Counted from the stretch's first letter, positions 19,206 to 28,371 are shown. The stretch: DNA of 64,000 bases from Zygosaccharomyces rouxii (GCF_000026365.1 NC_012994.1:248001-312000), one strand, 5' to 3'. Translations and numbers: made by a program. Notes: generated from the letters alone by a model not told the origin.

Positions 19206-20003
19206 ATGAGCCATCTCACTTATCAAGAAAGGGCTGCTAGACATCCTAGTCCAGTTGCAACTAGGTTGCTGAATTTGATGCATGAGAAGCAGACCAATCT
19301 CTGTGCATCTCTTGATGTCAACACAACTGCTGAATTGTTACACCTACTAGATGTTCTAGGTCCCCACATCTGTCTAGTGAAGACTCATGTGGATATTCTT
19401 TCAGATTTCTCGATAGAAGGTACAGTTAAGCCTTTGAAAGAGTTAGCTGCCAAGCACAATTTCCTAATCTTTGAAGATAGAAAATTCGCTGATATTGGTA
19501 ATACTGTTAAATTGCAGTACAAATCAGGAGTTTACCAAATTGCACAATGGGCTGACATTACCAATGCCCATGGTGTTACCGGTCCTGGTATTGTGCAAGG
19601 TCTTAAACAAGCGGCACAAGAGACTACACAGGAACCTCGTGGTCTTCTAATGCTTGCAGAATTGTCCTCTAAAGGATCGTTAGCACATGGTGAATATACT
19701 ACGGGTACAGTGGATATCGCCAAGAGTGATAAAGAATTTGTGATTGGATTTATCGCTCAAAGAGATATGGGGGGTAGAGATGAAGGTTACGATTGGCTCA
19801 TAATGACGCCTGGTGTTGGCCTTGACGACAAAGGTGATTCATTGGGTCAACAGTACCGTACTGTCGATGACGTAGTATCCACCGGATCCGATATAATCAT
19901 CGTTGGTAGAGGTTTATTCGCCAAGGGTCGTGATCCAAGTGTTGAAGGTGAACGTTACAGAAAAGCAGGATGGCAAGCGTATTTAAAGAGATGCAATAAA
20001 TAA
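19206..20003 (+). CDS. URA3: orotidine-5'-phosphate decarboxylase
   Basis: A 265-residue enzyme (S. cerevisiae 267, YEL021W) that decarboxylates OMP to UMP, the last step of de novo pyrimidine synthesis in the cytosol. The catalytic DxKxxD-type array is intact in [14 protein letters not shown] (about residues 87-100), with the phosphate-binding motif [18 protein letters not shown] near 200 and IIVGRGLF near 233. The start ATG at 19206 gives [13 protein letters not shown], close to the family N-terminus. It precedes TIM9 on the same strand, as in the YEL021W-YEL020W-A order. Confidence 0.98.
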   Translation: MSHLTYQERAARHPSPVATRLLNLMHEKQTNLCASLDVNTTAELLHLLDVLGPHICLVKTHVDILSDFSIEGTVKPLKELAAKHNFLIFEDRKFADIGNTVKLQYKSGVYQIAQWADITNAHGVTGPGIVQGLKQAAQETTQEPRGLLMLAELSSKGSLAHGEYTTGTVDIAKSDKEFVIGFIAQRDMGGRDEGYDWLIMTPGVGLDDKGDSLGQQYRTVDDVVSTGSDIIIVGRGLFAKGRDPSVEGERYRKAGWQAYLKRCNK

Positions 20004-20063
20004 GGAAAGTGAACCGTATAGCCTGTAATTCATACATTTTGTTAGTTCTTCTAATTTCATCTT

Positions 20064-20080
20064 ATCTCATCGCTTACCCG
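20064..20080 (+). promoter_or_regulatory. PAC-type motif adjoining a Reb1 site upstream of TIM9
   Basis: ATCTCATCGC at 20064-20073 is the exact reverse complement of the PAC consensus, and it abuts TTACCCG at 20074-20080, a Reb1 core. The block sits 105-120 bases before the TIM9 ATG, where a nucleosome-free promoter would be expected. A TTTATAAA box (20103-20110) and a 13-base palindrome (20111-20123) follow. Confidence 0.5.
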
Positions 20081-20110
20081 CACACTGAAATTTTTCAACA
20101 CATTTATAAA

Positions 20111-20123
20111 GGTCAAGTTGACC
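20111..20123. repeat. 13-base palindrome GGTCAA-G-TTGACC in the TIM9 promoter
   Basis: The half-sites GGTCAA and TTGACC are exact reverse complements around a single central base, right after a TATA-like TTTATAAA. A third half-site, TTGACC, recurs at 20129-20134. It lies 63 bases before the TIM9 start. Confidence 0.6.
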
Positions 20124-20185
20124 AACTTTTGACCTACACAAAGGGTCTTTATGACCAGGAATAATAACAATATACAACGACAACG

Positions 20186-20449
20186 ATGGATTCCTTAAAC
20201 CCTAGAGAACAACAAGAATTTACTAGGCTCATTGAGCAAAAACAAATGAAAGACTTTATGCGTCTTTACTCCAATTTGGTGGAAAGATGCTTTAGTGACT
20301 GTGTTAACGATTTTACCTCCAACAAATTGACTAGTAGGGAACAGACTTGTATCACTAGATGCTCTGAAAAATTCTTAAAACACAGTGAACGTGTTGGGTT
20401 ACGTTTCCAAGAACAGAATGCTGCAATGGGTCAAGGTCTTGGTCGCTAA
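20186..20449 (+). CDS. TIM9: Tim9, small TIM chaperone of the mitochondrial intermembrane space
   Basis: An 87-residue protein, the same size as S. cerevisiae Tim9 (YEL020W-A). Twin CX3C motifs, CFSDC at about 33-37 and CITRC at about 57-61, are separated by the standard spacing and form the two disulfides of the helix-turn-helix small TIM fold. It pairs with Tim10 in a hexamer that escorts carrier and Tim22-pathway precursors across the intermembrane space. The start ATG at 20186 is the only one that keeps the family N-terminus. Confidence 0.97.
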   Translation: MDSLNPREQQEFTRLIEQKQMKDFMRLYSNLVERCFSDCVNDFTSNKLTSREQTCITRCSEKFLKHSERVGLRFQEQNAAMGQGLGR

Positions 20450-20552
20450 GTTTTCAATCTTTTTTTTAGCAATTCTCTTCTGTACATATAAATAAATGCA
20501 AATTTTGATTGTGTCTTCATTATTAACACTATATACAAAGCTATCCATTGAG

Positions 20553-22388
20553 TTAACTATTGTTTAATTCTGAAGGTCTGCGATGGTTGCTAAAACTGCT
20601 TAAACTGGGCCTTGAATGTGGTCTTGCCTCTTCTATTGATGCTGCGCCCGGCTCTTCATCCTCTTCATCAATGGGATCAATCTTATAGGATTGGAAAAGG
20701 GCGATTAAACTGATCAACCCTAATGACCACCATGAAAGCCAAGCAACATCAAATTCTTGAGACCATGACATAATATACCCCCAAGCTAGTGGCCCCACAA
20801 ATCGAGCTAATGCAGATATACTAATTGTTGCACCGTTTATTACAGCTCTGCAACTTAACGGACTACAGTTGTGGATCAGAAGCATAATTTGTGGGGAAGT
20901 TAACGCACCACATAGAGTCTTTGTACCTGTTATCAAATATAAGTAGACAATGGTACACCAACGTGGGATGTGGTCCTGTTGTAAAAAGATCACATATGGT
21001 ACCATCAAATACATTATTGGGTACAGTTTAACCAAAGTTCTGAAAATCGTTAAGCAGTCAAAACTACGATCGACAACAGGGAAAATGAATATGACCACAA
21101 AGCATCCAAATATACCGGTTGATGATAAAAGGGCACCTGTTTGATCTGGAGAATACCCAATCCCACCTGAAATTTTCCATGGGAACTTGGACAATAGATT
21201 ACCCTTGTCATCTTGAGCCAAATCGTATGCTAGGAAAACTGGTAAGAATTCGTTATAAACAATCAAGTGCAACGACATGATAAAATTAACCGATATTGGA
21301 TAGAAAACTGATGTGTGGAAAACATGATGGTAAATACTATCCTCTTTACAACCATCAAAAGCTAACTCTAAATCTGCATCTGGAATATCTGTTGGTTCGT
21401 GTAACGAATATTCTCTAATGAGCCCCACACTTTGTCTACGGGTTAAAATAGGGCCGAATGATCTAATACTTTCCTCTGAGTCGGAAGAATCACCACTTGA
21501 TGGAATCAAAGGTGCAGTGTCATGATCCACAGCTTCTGTAGTCGTGTCTTGATCTGAATGGATAACCGATGAATCATCACCAATAATAGGATTATCATCA
21601 TTATGAGTATCTAATTGTAGATGATTCCATGGTCTGGATACCGGTTGTATACCAAATATATGCAGTTTAATAAAATCTCCCAATTCCACCCCATAATCTC
21701 TTCTGTATTTTAAATCAGGGTGTGTCTCTTCTAGAAAAAGAATGGCATTAAAAAGCCCTACCATGAGGAAAATGGATACCACGATGTTAGGCAAAAGATA
21801 TGGATATCTATGAACTAATCCTCTAAGCCAATGGGGAAAGAAGTTTGGAATATTCTCACCATGAGACTGTTTAAAGACCAAGAACCCACCGACCATTGGT
21901 CCCACTACGGATCCAAATTGAAATAAAAGTGGCATTGTACTAAAAGCTAAAGCTTGATGTTTCCTTTCAGTAGCAATTTCACCAATCATTGTTCGCAGTA
22001 CACCAACATTACCATTCAAAAGACCCATCATACATCTAGCTAGAAGTGCCATATAAAAGTTCTTGGAAAATCCAAGAACCATTAACGATGTACAGGTACC
22101 AATCAACCCCAAACTTAGTGCACATTTACGCCCATAGATATCCGAAAAATGGCCCCAATGGTAAGCTGAGACCACTTGGCATAGAGCAAAACACGATGAT
22201 AAGTAACCAGAATATTTTGAAACTTCAGCATCGTTGGGGGCAATATGGAAGTCTCTAACCATGAAATACACATACGGGAATAACGATGTAAACGCTATAG
22301 GTTCACTAAATCTCACCAGAGACACAACTAGCAGTTGGGTCCAGGGGAACCCGTCCATCTGCTCCCTGAAGGTAAGCTTAGGAGCCAT
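20553..22388 (-). CDS. major facilitator transporter, YCR023C family
   Basis: A 611-residue polytopic protein of the major facilitator superfamily, like S. cerevisiae YCR023C. About 12 membrane segments are visible, split by a long acidic Ser-rich cytosolic loop (about residues 240-345). The cytoplasmic loop after TM2 carries the MFS motif GHFSDIYGRK. The start is taken at the ATG at 22386-22388 (MAPKLTFREQMDGFPW); a longer open frame runs upstream to 22484 but crosses a 17-base A run and adds an implausible Phe-rich stretch. The S. cerevisiae relative is vacuolar; the substrate is not known. Confidence 0.9.
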   Translation of the reverse strand: MAPKLTFREQMDGFPWTQLLVVSLVRFSEPIAFTSLFPYVYFMVRDFHIAPNDAEVSKYSGYLSSCFALCQVVSAYHWGHFSDIYGRKCALSLGLIGTCTSLMVLGFSKNFYMALLARCMMGLLNGNVGVLRTMIGEIATERKHQALAFSTMPLLFQFGSVVGPMVGGFLVFKQSHGENIPNFFPHWLRGLVHRYPYLLPNIVVSIFLMVGLFNAILFLEETHPDLKYRRDYGVELGDFIKLHIFGIQPVSRPWNHLQLDTHNDDNPIIGDDSSVIHSDQDTTTEAVDHDTAPLIPSSGDSSDSEESIRSFGPILTRRQSVGLIREYSLHEPTDIPDADLELAFDGCKEDSIYHHVFHTSVFYPISVNFIMSLHLIVYNEFLPVFLAYDLAQDDKGNLLSKFPWKISGGIGYSPDQTGALLSSTGIFGCFVVIFIFPVVDRSFDCLTIFRTLVKLYPIMYLMVPYVIFLQQDHIPRWCTIVYLYLITGTKTLCGALTSPQIMLLIHNCSPLSCRAVINGATISISALARFVGPLAWGYIMSWSQEFDVAWLSWWSLGLISLIALFQSYKIDPIDEEDEEPGAASIEEARPHSRPSLSSFSNHRRPSELNNS

Positions 22389-22925
22389 ATCGAATCTAAG
22401 GCAATTAAAAATAGAATGAAAAAAAAAAAAAAAAATCAAACAGCTCCAGTAATCGGTATCGAGTTCTTTGTCCCACGATTGCACTCAGCAAGCCTTGGAC
22501 GTCCAAATTTGCATCCAAGCCAAAAGAGACCTCTACTGCCTTCCCATCCACCAACAAAGGGCGTTGATTTCTTGTGACAGCAGCTGCAAGTCCAGTTCCC
22601 CAGACTTTCCTCACGGAAACAGTTCTTTAACAATTAAGCTAAAGATCCGGCTGATTGTCTCTTAGAGTTCCACCGAATTTCCCACCTGCTTATATAGTAA
22701 GTTAAGTACTAACTGAACCCTTTGAGTTCCTTATGAAGGCAGGTAAAATTGCGTAGGATTTGGAACTGTTTGACAGTTTCGATCCCCGGCGATCACAACT
22801 GACGTAGCCAACTGCTCCACTAAGGGTTCGAAACCGGCAATTTAAAGATGGGGGCTAGCAATTAGTACCATAGCTGGATTCACGTGCGTGAGAACAATCC
22901 TTGAAAATACACATATATATAGACT
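22389..22925. other. spacer between the YCR023C and PXP1 homologues with decayed-looking content
   Basis: This 537-base spacer lies upstream of the YCR023C homologue and downstream of PXP1. The block 22440-22620 is less AT-rich than other spacers, and one minus-strand frame there is open for about 65 codons with a coding-like amino-acid mix but no ATG. Near 22778-22845 is a tRNA-like sequence (GGTTCGAA and D-arm-like bases on the minus strand) that does not complete a cloverleaf. A CACGTG E-box core lies at 22882-22887. The whole may be the remains of older genes. Confidence 0.35.
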
Positions 22926-24575
22926 TCATAGACGAACTTGCCAGCCAAAAGAGATTTTTTTCTGTTCACCTGGTTCCAGTACCACGTTGAGCAAGGTTGA
23001 TTGTCCCTTCTTGGCATGCTCTTGAGCCTTGACGAACGATTCTCGTAGGTCATTTAACGTTTGCACTAGGTATCCATGGGCACCGAGACCTTTAGCGACG
23101 AGGTCATAACGACATTCTTCAGTGAGAGCTGTAGAAGGCAATGGTGACGGTGAAGAGGAAGGAGAAGATGTTGGATTTTGCCCATGGTAAATACCACCGT
23201 TGTTCATTACAATTACAATGAGTGCAAGACCACTTCTCGTAGCTGTTTCGATATCCATGGCAGAAAATCCAAATGCGGAATCACCTTGGATTACAAGCAC
23301 AGTTTTATCGGGATTTGATACTTTCGCAGCAAGTGCATACCCCATTCCAACACCCATAGTAGCATTTGTACCTGCATCAAGTCTTTGTAGAGGGTAATCA
23401 GTAGGGAAAGATACTCTAGCCTTGTCCATAGTATTAGCACCTTCCGAGACTATGATCGTGGATTCATCATTAATTAAAGGTCTTAGATGGGCGTAGACGA
23501 CGTTATAGTTTAATCTAGAGGAAACCTGTTGTGATTCTTGTGATTTTAGTTTAGCGGCATTACGAGCAATATTGGATTGTAAAGATGGAGAAAGTCCCTG
23601 GGAGTGGTAATCACCTAAGGAAGCGGTTATTAAGCGTACTGTGAGTCCTATATCCCCCCAGAGTGACAAATGTTGAGATTTGAAATTGTTATGACCTAAA
23701 GTCGTGGTATCAGAGTCGACTTGGATGAAAAGAGCATCAGGATTCCATTTGGGTGCCGATGCAAAATGTAAGATCCAATTGAGCCTAGCGCCTAGTACTA
23801 GTACTACTTTTGCCTCCTGAAGGGCTCTGGATCTTGCAGATGATACATTCAAAGGATGAGAATCGGGTACCACACCTTTACCCATTGGCGTGGGTAAAAA
23901 AGGTAGTTGGAATCGATCCACAAATTGACGAATCTCTTGGCTAGCATGCACAGCACCTTTCCCTACTACTACTAGTACATTTTCAGGGTTCTTACGAATT
24001 AAATCAGTAACCTCTTGTACAGCTGATGGATCTGGTGAGCTCTTGGGCACATAAATGTTTTTTACGGGTGGTAAAGAGTCCTTTTTCACAGTAGAACCAA
24101 TTAAATTTCCAGGAATATCCAAATAAGTTGCGCCTGCCGTTGTATATTGTACTAACCTTAAGGCATCGTAAGTTAAAACGTCAATATTTGATGAGTTCAA
24201 TTGACCTGAGAACTTCACATATGGTTTTAAAAGACTAACTTGATCTAATTCTTGGAAACCACCTCTATGTTGGGCTTCGCTGCTACCTGCTAGAACCAAT
24301 AAGGGCCATTTGTTACTCATGGAATTGTAAATACCCGCTAGAGCATGAATGATGCCAGGACCACCAACAACTAGTAAAACACCAGGCTTACCAGTTAGAT
24401 AGCCATACGCAGATGCTGCGTAACTCGCAGATTGTTCATTTCTACATGCTATGAATTTTATGCCATGTTCGATCATAGTATCCGCAAGTTCAACTATCGG
24501 TATACCGACGATACCAAAGACGGTATCAACACCATAATTTTGTAATACCCTGGTAAAATAGTCTTGAAACTGCAT
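22926..24575 (-). CDS. PXP1: Pxp1-like thiamine-diphosphate enzyme (oxalyl-CoA decarboxylase / 2-hydroxyacyl-CoA lyase family)
   Basis: A 549-residue ThDP-dependent enzyme matching S. cerevisiae Pxp1 (YEL020C). The Pyr domain carries the catalytic glutamate in CRNEQSASYAASAYG (about residues 45-59). The central domain follows, and then the cofactor domain, with GDSAFGFSAMDIETATRSG ending in the metal-binding MNNGG (about 430-462). GDS in place of the usual GDG is a feature of the oxalyl-CoA decarboxylase and HACL branch. S. cerevisiae Pxp1 is a peroxisomal matrix protein; the C-terminus here is VRL, only a weak match to a PTS1 signal. A Ser/Pro-rich insert (about 468-480) is unusual. Confidence 0.93.
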   Translation of the reverse strand: MQFQDYFTRVLQNYGVDTVFGIVGIPIVELADTMIEHGIKFIACRNEQSASYAASAYGYLTGKPGVLLVVGGPGIIHALAGIYNSMSNKWPLLVLAGSSEAQHRGGFQELDQVSLLKPYVKFSGQLNSSNIDVLTYDALRLVQYTTAGATYLDIPGNLIGSTVKKDSLPPVKNIYVPKSSPDPSAVQEVTDLIRKNPENVLVVVGKGAVHASQEIRQFVDRFQLPFLPTPMGKGVVPDSHPLNVSSARSRALQEAKVVLVLGARLNWILHFASAPKWNPDALFIQVDSDTTTLGHNNFKSQHLSLWGDIGLTVRLITASLGDYHSQGLSPSLQSNIARNAAKLKSQESQQVSSRLNYNVVYAHLRPLINDESTIIVSEGANTMDKARVSFPTDYPLQRLDAGTNATMGVGMGYALAAKVSNPDKTVLVIQGDSAFGFSAMDIETATRSGLALIVIVMNNGGIYHGQNPTSSPSSSPSPLPSTALTEECRYDLVAKGLGAHGYLVQTLNDLRESFVKAQEHAKKGQSTLLNVVLEPGEQKKISFGWQVRL

Positions 24576-24676
24576 TTTGGGATGTCTAAAGGGAATGAAT
24601 ATTGGTCCTATCCTCTATCTATAACCTTAGTTTATATACAAGCTAAAAAAGAATCGGCTCGGCATCTCGGACCGCC

Positions 24677-26068
24677 TTAAAGTTCAATAGTACCAGTAGC
24701 AGCCCTGTGGAATGGAATGGCATCCCTAATGTTGTGATTTCCGTACAAGTACGATACCAATCTTTCCACACCCAAACCAAACCCACCATGTGGAGCTGAA
24801 CCTTCTTGTCTCAAGGCAGCGTACCAGTCCAAATCACCATTGTGATTCATCTGCCTACGATCCATCTCTGTTACTAATTTAATGTAGTCATCTTCTCTCA
24901 CACTACCGCCCACAATTTCACCCATTCCAGGCACTAATAAATCGAAGCATGCCACGGTTTGGCCATCGTCGTTATGCTTCATGTAGAATGCTTTGCAATC
25001 CTTTGGATAATCGGTAACAAATACAGGTGACTGGAAATATTCACCAGCTAACCATTTTTCATGTTCACTCTGTAATGCTAACCCCCACTGTGGTTCGTAA
25101 TTGGGGAAAGGTTTGACGTTTGAATGTTGTTCTCTTAATATTTTAATGGCTTCAGTGTAGGTGATTGATGGCCAGTTATCATTTTTGAGTAGATTTTCCC
25201 ATCTCTGTATAATGGTGGAAACTTGGTCAGATTCTTGAGGAATAATTTGTGGTATTAATTCGTTTCTATTGTCATAACATGACTTAATCACAGATTTCAA
25301 CAAATTTTGGGTAAAATGTGTTAATTCGTTAACATCTCTGACAAAACACCATTCTGCCTCTAGCATCCAAAACTCGCATAAATGACGATTAGTATCACTT
25401 TTCTCAGCTCTAAAGCTTGGAGATAATGTATAACATCGGTTTAGGGCTAGTGACAGTGCTTCCAAATGTAATTGCGCGGAAACCGTTAAATAAGCTGATC
25501 TACCGAAGTAGTCGTTAGATCCATCAACTTTAAACAGTTCACCACCACCTTCGCAATCACTTGATGTAATGAGTGGTGGTGTCACTTTGGTAAATTCGTT
25601 TTGGGCAAAGAATTGGATAAATGTATTTTCCACATGAGATCTAAATCTCAGCAATGAACCCAAATAATTTGATCTATGCTTTAAATGTGGTAGTGTCCTC
25701 AAGAATGACAAACTATGAGACTTTTTTTGTAACGGGTATTGTGATGTAACGTTACCTAGGATTTGAATATCCTTTAGCGCATCTCCCACTTTTAATTCAA
25801 AAGGTTGTTCTCTTTGAGGTGTAGGCACCCACTGAGCTTGAGAAATAGAAACACATTGACCTGTTTTCAAGTTTTTAACGGATTCTATTAATGATTGATC
25901 ACATAATGGTACAGCTATCTTTAAGGACTTAGTTGAAGTACCATCTCGAAGATCTATAAACGCTATTCTTTTCAACTGTCTGATCGATTGAATCCAACCG
26001 TTGACGTCAACAAACTTTTGGGGACCTGAGTCGTACAACGCCCTAATCGTATGGTAACCTCTAAACAT
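24677..26068 (-). CDS. SLM5: mitochondrial asparaginyl-tRNA synthetase
   Basis: A 463-residue class IIb aminoacyl-tRNA synthetase (S. cerevisiae Slm5, YCR024C, is 492). It charges mitochondrial tRNA-Asn. An N-terminal OB-fold anticodon-binding domain (about 10-110) precedes the catalytic domain, with motif 2 FRAEKSDTNRHLCEFWMLEAEW near 215-240 and motif 3 GGFGLGVERLVSYLYG near 430-445. The N-terminus MFRGYHTIRALY is basic with aromatic residues, consistent with a short mitochondrial presequence. It sits among YEL genes, as expected for an unduplicated genome. Confidence 0.95.
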   Translation of the reverse strand: MFRGYHTIRALYDSGPQKFVDVNGWIQSIRQLKRIAFIDLRDGTSTKSLKIAVPLCDQSLIESVKNLKTGQCVSISQAQWVPTPQREQPFELKVGDALKDIQILGNVTSQYPLQKKSHSLSFLRTLPHLKHRSNYLGSLLRFRSHVENTFIQFFAQNEFTKVTPPLITSSDCEGGGELFKVDGSNDYFGRSAYLTVSAQLHLEALSLALNRCYTLSPSFRAEKSDTNRHLCEFWMLEAEWCFVRDVNELTHFTQNLLKSVIKSCYDNRNELIPQIIPQESDQVSTIIQRWENLLKNDNWPSITYTEAIKILREQHSNVKPFPNYEPQWGLALQSEHEKWLAGEYFQSPVFVTDYPKDCKAFYMKHNDDGQTVACFDLLVPGMGEIVGGSVREDDYIKLVTEMDRRQMNHNGDLDWYAALRQEGSAPHGGFGLGVERLVSYLYGNHNIRDAIPFHRAATGTIEL

Positions 26069-26103
26069 ATTGTATGTATTTGTGCCACATATGTACTTTA
26101 TTT

Positions 26104-26835
26104 TTACAAAACGTCCAAGTTAGTTTCTTCTTGACGTACTTTTTTCAGATGTAGAAGACATCTCAATTTCATCAGTTCGTCAACTTTGAAATCTCTAAGA
26201 GTCAATTTTTGCAAACAAGCACCTTGTGGACAATCTCTTGATGGGTAACTTTCGAAATAGTTGTTTAAACCTGAATTATCGAATACGTGACCACATTTTT
26301 TAGAGATCATTGGATTCTCAAACGGTTTACAAGTAATCGGGCAAATTAATTCAATTCTACCACCTCTAATTTGTAAATCATCACCATCGGTATCATCAGG
26401 TAGTAAACATTGAGGATCTTGCCAGATGTGCGGCAATGCTCTTAATATTCTATCCTCTTGTGTGAGTGGCAGTTGTACTTCAACATCTTGTGATATGAAA
26501 TCCTTAAGTGAAGGTGCAGGCTCTTGAGAGTACTGATCCCAAGTCTCAATAGTGAGCGGTGCTAATGATTCCGAGGATTGTTTGTACTGTTGTTTAGCTT
26601 CTGATACTTGTCGCTGCAATTTTATGCTACTTTCTTCATTAGTTCGTAATTCTTCGTAATTTTGACAAATGTCTTTAATCAATGAATCCAGTTCATTTGG
26701 ATCAGAATCTCTAACAACTTGTTCTAAACTTCGAATCAACTGTTTCTTCGAATTTTGTAAAAAGCCATCGATTTCCACGACTTTCAAACTGTGGAATTCT
26801 TTACAACGTAGATGTAGAGGTGCTGAACTTATCAT
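26104..26835 (-). CDS. MMS21: Mms21/Nse2, SUMO E3 ligase of the Smc5/6 complex
   Basis: A 243-residue protein (S. cerevisiae 267, YEL019C). The N-terminal half is a coiled coil that docks on Smc5 (about residues 20-100). The C-terminal SP-RING spans about 160-215: CPITCKPFENPMISKKCGHVF then SRDCPQGAC supplies the zinc ligands. It sumoylates repair proteins and is needed for DNA damage tolerance. The N-terminus SAPLHLRCKEFHSL aligns with the S. cerevisiae start, and no other methionine occurs before residue 170, so the ATG at 26833-26835 is firm. Its start codon is one base away from that of EAF5 on the other strand. Confidence 0.95.
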   Translation of the reverse strand: MISSAPLHLRCKEFHSLKVVEIDGFLQNSKKQLIRSLEQVVRDSDPNELDSLIKDICQNYEELRTNEESSIKLQRQVSEAKQQYKQSSESLAPLTIETWDQYSQEPAPSLKDFISQDVEVQLPLTQEDRILRALPHIWQDPQCLLPDDTDGDDLQIRGGRIELICPITCKPFENPMISKKCGHVFDNSGLNNYFESYPSRDCPQGACLQKLTLRDFKVDELMKLRCLLHLKKVRQEETNLDVL

Positions 26836-26836
26836 A

Positions 26837-27502
26837 ATGATACCACAGGTTAGTGAATTAGTTGTACTTCAAACGATCTACTTATTGTTACAGAACGGTG
26901 AAAGTGTCAGAGTTTCACTTGTTAAACTGACTAATGAGATAAGAAACAGCGTTTTAGTGAGACAGTTGTCAACGGGTGAACCACCACTCGACATTAACGA
27001 TATTTTATCAATCGTGAAAAGAGTGCTACCAAATCAAAGAATCTCATTAGTAGATGGTCAGTTAAGTTTCCCACACTTACAACTAAATGAGCTAAAACAA
27101 GAAATCCAATCGAGACGACAGTCGTTACAGAGTTCTCAATTACAAGTTATCAAACAGTTAGAAGAACAGATTTTACACCCACGTAAAGTGGATCCCAAGA
27201 GAGAGAAATTACTCCAGTTATACAGAGATACAGTCTTGAACAAGCTGAACAAATCGCATACTCTGGATCAACTCTACACACAAGTACCGCAGGATACAAA
27301 CGTCACAAAATTGCATATCGCCCTTGATAATATAAAGAACGACACACCAGCGAGTGTCCATGAGCTGCAATTGACGCTACAGCTTGCCATCTGCAACGCA
27401 AAGGCGTGCACAAGAACCGGTTCCAAGCAGTGGCAGCTATGTACACAGGCACAGATAGACCTAGACGAAACTGTTCAATTCATGAGAAGGGCATTAGAAT
27501 AG
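26837..27502 (+). CDS. EAF5: Eaf5, subunit of the NuA4 histone acetyltransferase complex
   Basis: A 221-residue protein (S. cerevisiae Eaf5 is 279, YEL018W). The N-terminus MIPQVSELVVLQTIYLL matches the conserved Eaf5 start; SLVKLTNEIRN and DINDILSIVKRVLP follow. A helical, coiled-coil segment lies around 85-135. Eaf5 forms a Eaf5-Eaf7-Eaf3 module of NuA4 linked to transcription elongation. The frame is open upstream of 26837, but that part is the reverse complement of MMS21 and begins with a non-conserved sequence. The protein is about 58 residues shorter than the S. cerevisiae one. Confidence 0.9.
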   Translation: MIPQVSELVVLQTIYLLLQNGESVRVSLVKLTNEIRNSVLVRQLSTGEPPLDINDILSIVKRVLPNQRISLVDGQLSFPHLQLNELKQEIQSRRQSLQSSQLQVIKQLEEQILHPRKVDPKREKLLQLYRDTVLNKLNKSHTLDQLYTQVPQDTNVTKLHIALDNIKNDTPASVHELQLTLQLAICNAKACTRTGSKQWQLCTQAQIDLDETVQFMRRALE

Positions 27503-27552
27503 ACTCACATGTACACATACAGAAAATAACCTATGTATTGCAATGCATCCCA

Positions 27553-27765
27553 TTACAACCACGGTGTGTTCCAACCACCAGAGCCGTTTGTAGCCGAGCT
27601 CGAGGTAGGTGTATCGCGCGACCAGTCCTTGTAGCCTTCGCTCACGCTGTTCTTACGCTTTTCATGAGCTTCCTCGTACTCCTTATTGCGCTTATGGAAC
27701 TCCTCTACTGATATATACTTCTTTTCTTCAGGTTTGTTGGATCTCAATTTACTAAAAAATGGCAT
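27553..27765 (-). CDS. small uncharacterised protein, 71 residues
   Basis: A short frame starting MPFFSKLRSNKPEEKKY. It is predicted to be helical and highly charged (VEEFHKRNKEYEEAHEKRK), with a Ser/Thr/Gly-rich tail ending NTPWL. I chose the ATG at 27763-27765 because a TATA-like GTATAAA on the minus strand lies about 100 bases upstream. The same frame continues to an ATG at 27910-27912, giving a 119-residue version with a cysteine-rich start that looks less coding. It lies between EAF5 (convergent, 50 bases) and PMP1/2. I do not recognise a family. The membrane-free, charged composition suggests a soluble protein. Confidence 0.55.
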   Translation of the reverse strand: MPFFSKLRSNKPEEKKYISVEEFHKRNKEYEEAHEKRKNSVSEGYKDWSRDTPTSSSATNGSGGWNTPWL

Positions 27766-27999
27766 TGTACCGTATTGCACCGTATTGTAGTCGTGAGTAT
27801 CGCAGGTGTATCGAGGCTGTATAGTGGCGGCTACCGCACAGTATTGCGGGTCTATACAAACCTCTTTATACTTACAAGAGTCTGGGGGGCCCCTGACTAA
27901 ACACTTAGCCATGTATCCTTAAATCACACACCTTATATTACACATACACACGTACACACGTACACTTTATTAAAATTTGATTAGAAAATTTGCTTTAGT

Positions 28000-28128
28000 T
28001 TAAAATCCCTCCAAAGCACGCTTTCTAGCTTGCCATTTTCTGTAGAGGAAGGTGGCAACGATGGCACAACCGGCCAAAAAGATGAGAACAAACACCAGAA
28101 TGACACCAGCCGGTAAAGTTGAGTACAT
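28000..28128 (-). CDS. PMP1: Pmp1/Pmp2-type proteolipid regulator of plasma-membrane H+-ATPase
   Basis: A 42-residue proteolipid. It reads MYSTLPAGVILVFVLIFLAG, completes a single transmembrane helix to about residue 30, then has a basic tail YRKWQARKRALEGF. This matches S. cerevisiae Pmp1 and Pmp2 (YCR024C-A and YEL017C-A), which bind and stimulate the plasma-membrane proton pump Pma1. Those two are a duplicated pair in S. cerevisiae and single here. The ATG is at 28126-28128 and the stop at 28000-28002. The TTTTTTTC-rich upstream region is typical of a highly expressed gene. Confidence 0.95.
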   Translation of the reverse strand: MYSTLPAGVILVFVLIFLAGCAIVATFLYRKWQARKRALEGF

Positions 28129-28371
28129 TTTGATGATTAGCTAGTTCTTAGTAAAAAAAACAACCGCAAAGGAGAAAAGGACAAGAGAGGCCAGTTGGGA
28201 ACCCACGGTGTGCTTGCCCTCTTATATACTCCTGAACTACCGACGATGGTTTCCCTTTTGCAGCGCTGCGTTATTAAAGCGAGTGAAAAAAAAAAAATAA
28301 TAATATACAACGACGTATACGGCACAGCTTGTTTTTCCTTTTACTGTTTTTACGTTCTTTTACTACAGCTA

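Noticed and set aside
22389..22484. Longer start of the YCR023C homologue
   Set aside because: The extension crosses an A run, giving a Phe-rich string; the conserved start is MAPKLTF.
22778..22845. tRNA gene on the minus strand (GGTTCGAA and D-arm-like bases)
   Set aside because: No matching acceptor stem or anticodon arm can be formed, so at most it is a relic.
22882..22925. Centromere CDEI (CACGTG) near 22.9 kb
   Set aside because: An E-box core is present but no adjacent AT-rich CDEII followed by a CDEIII motif; gene order does not place a centromere here.
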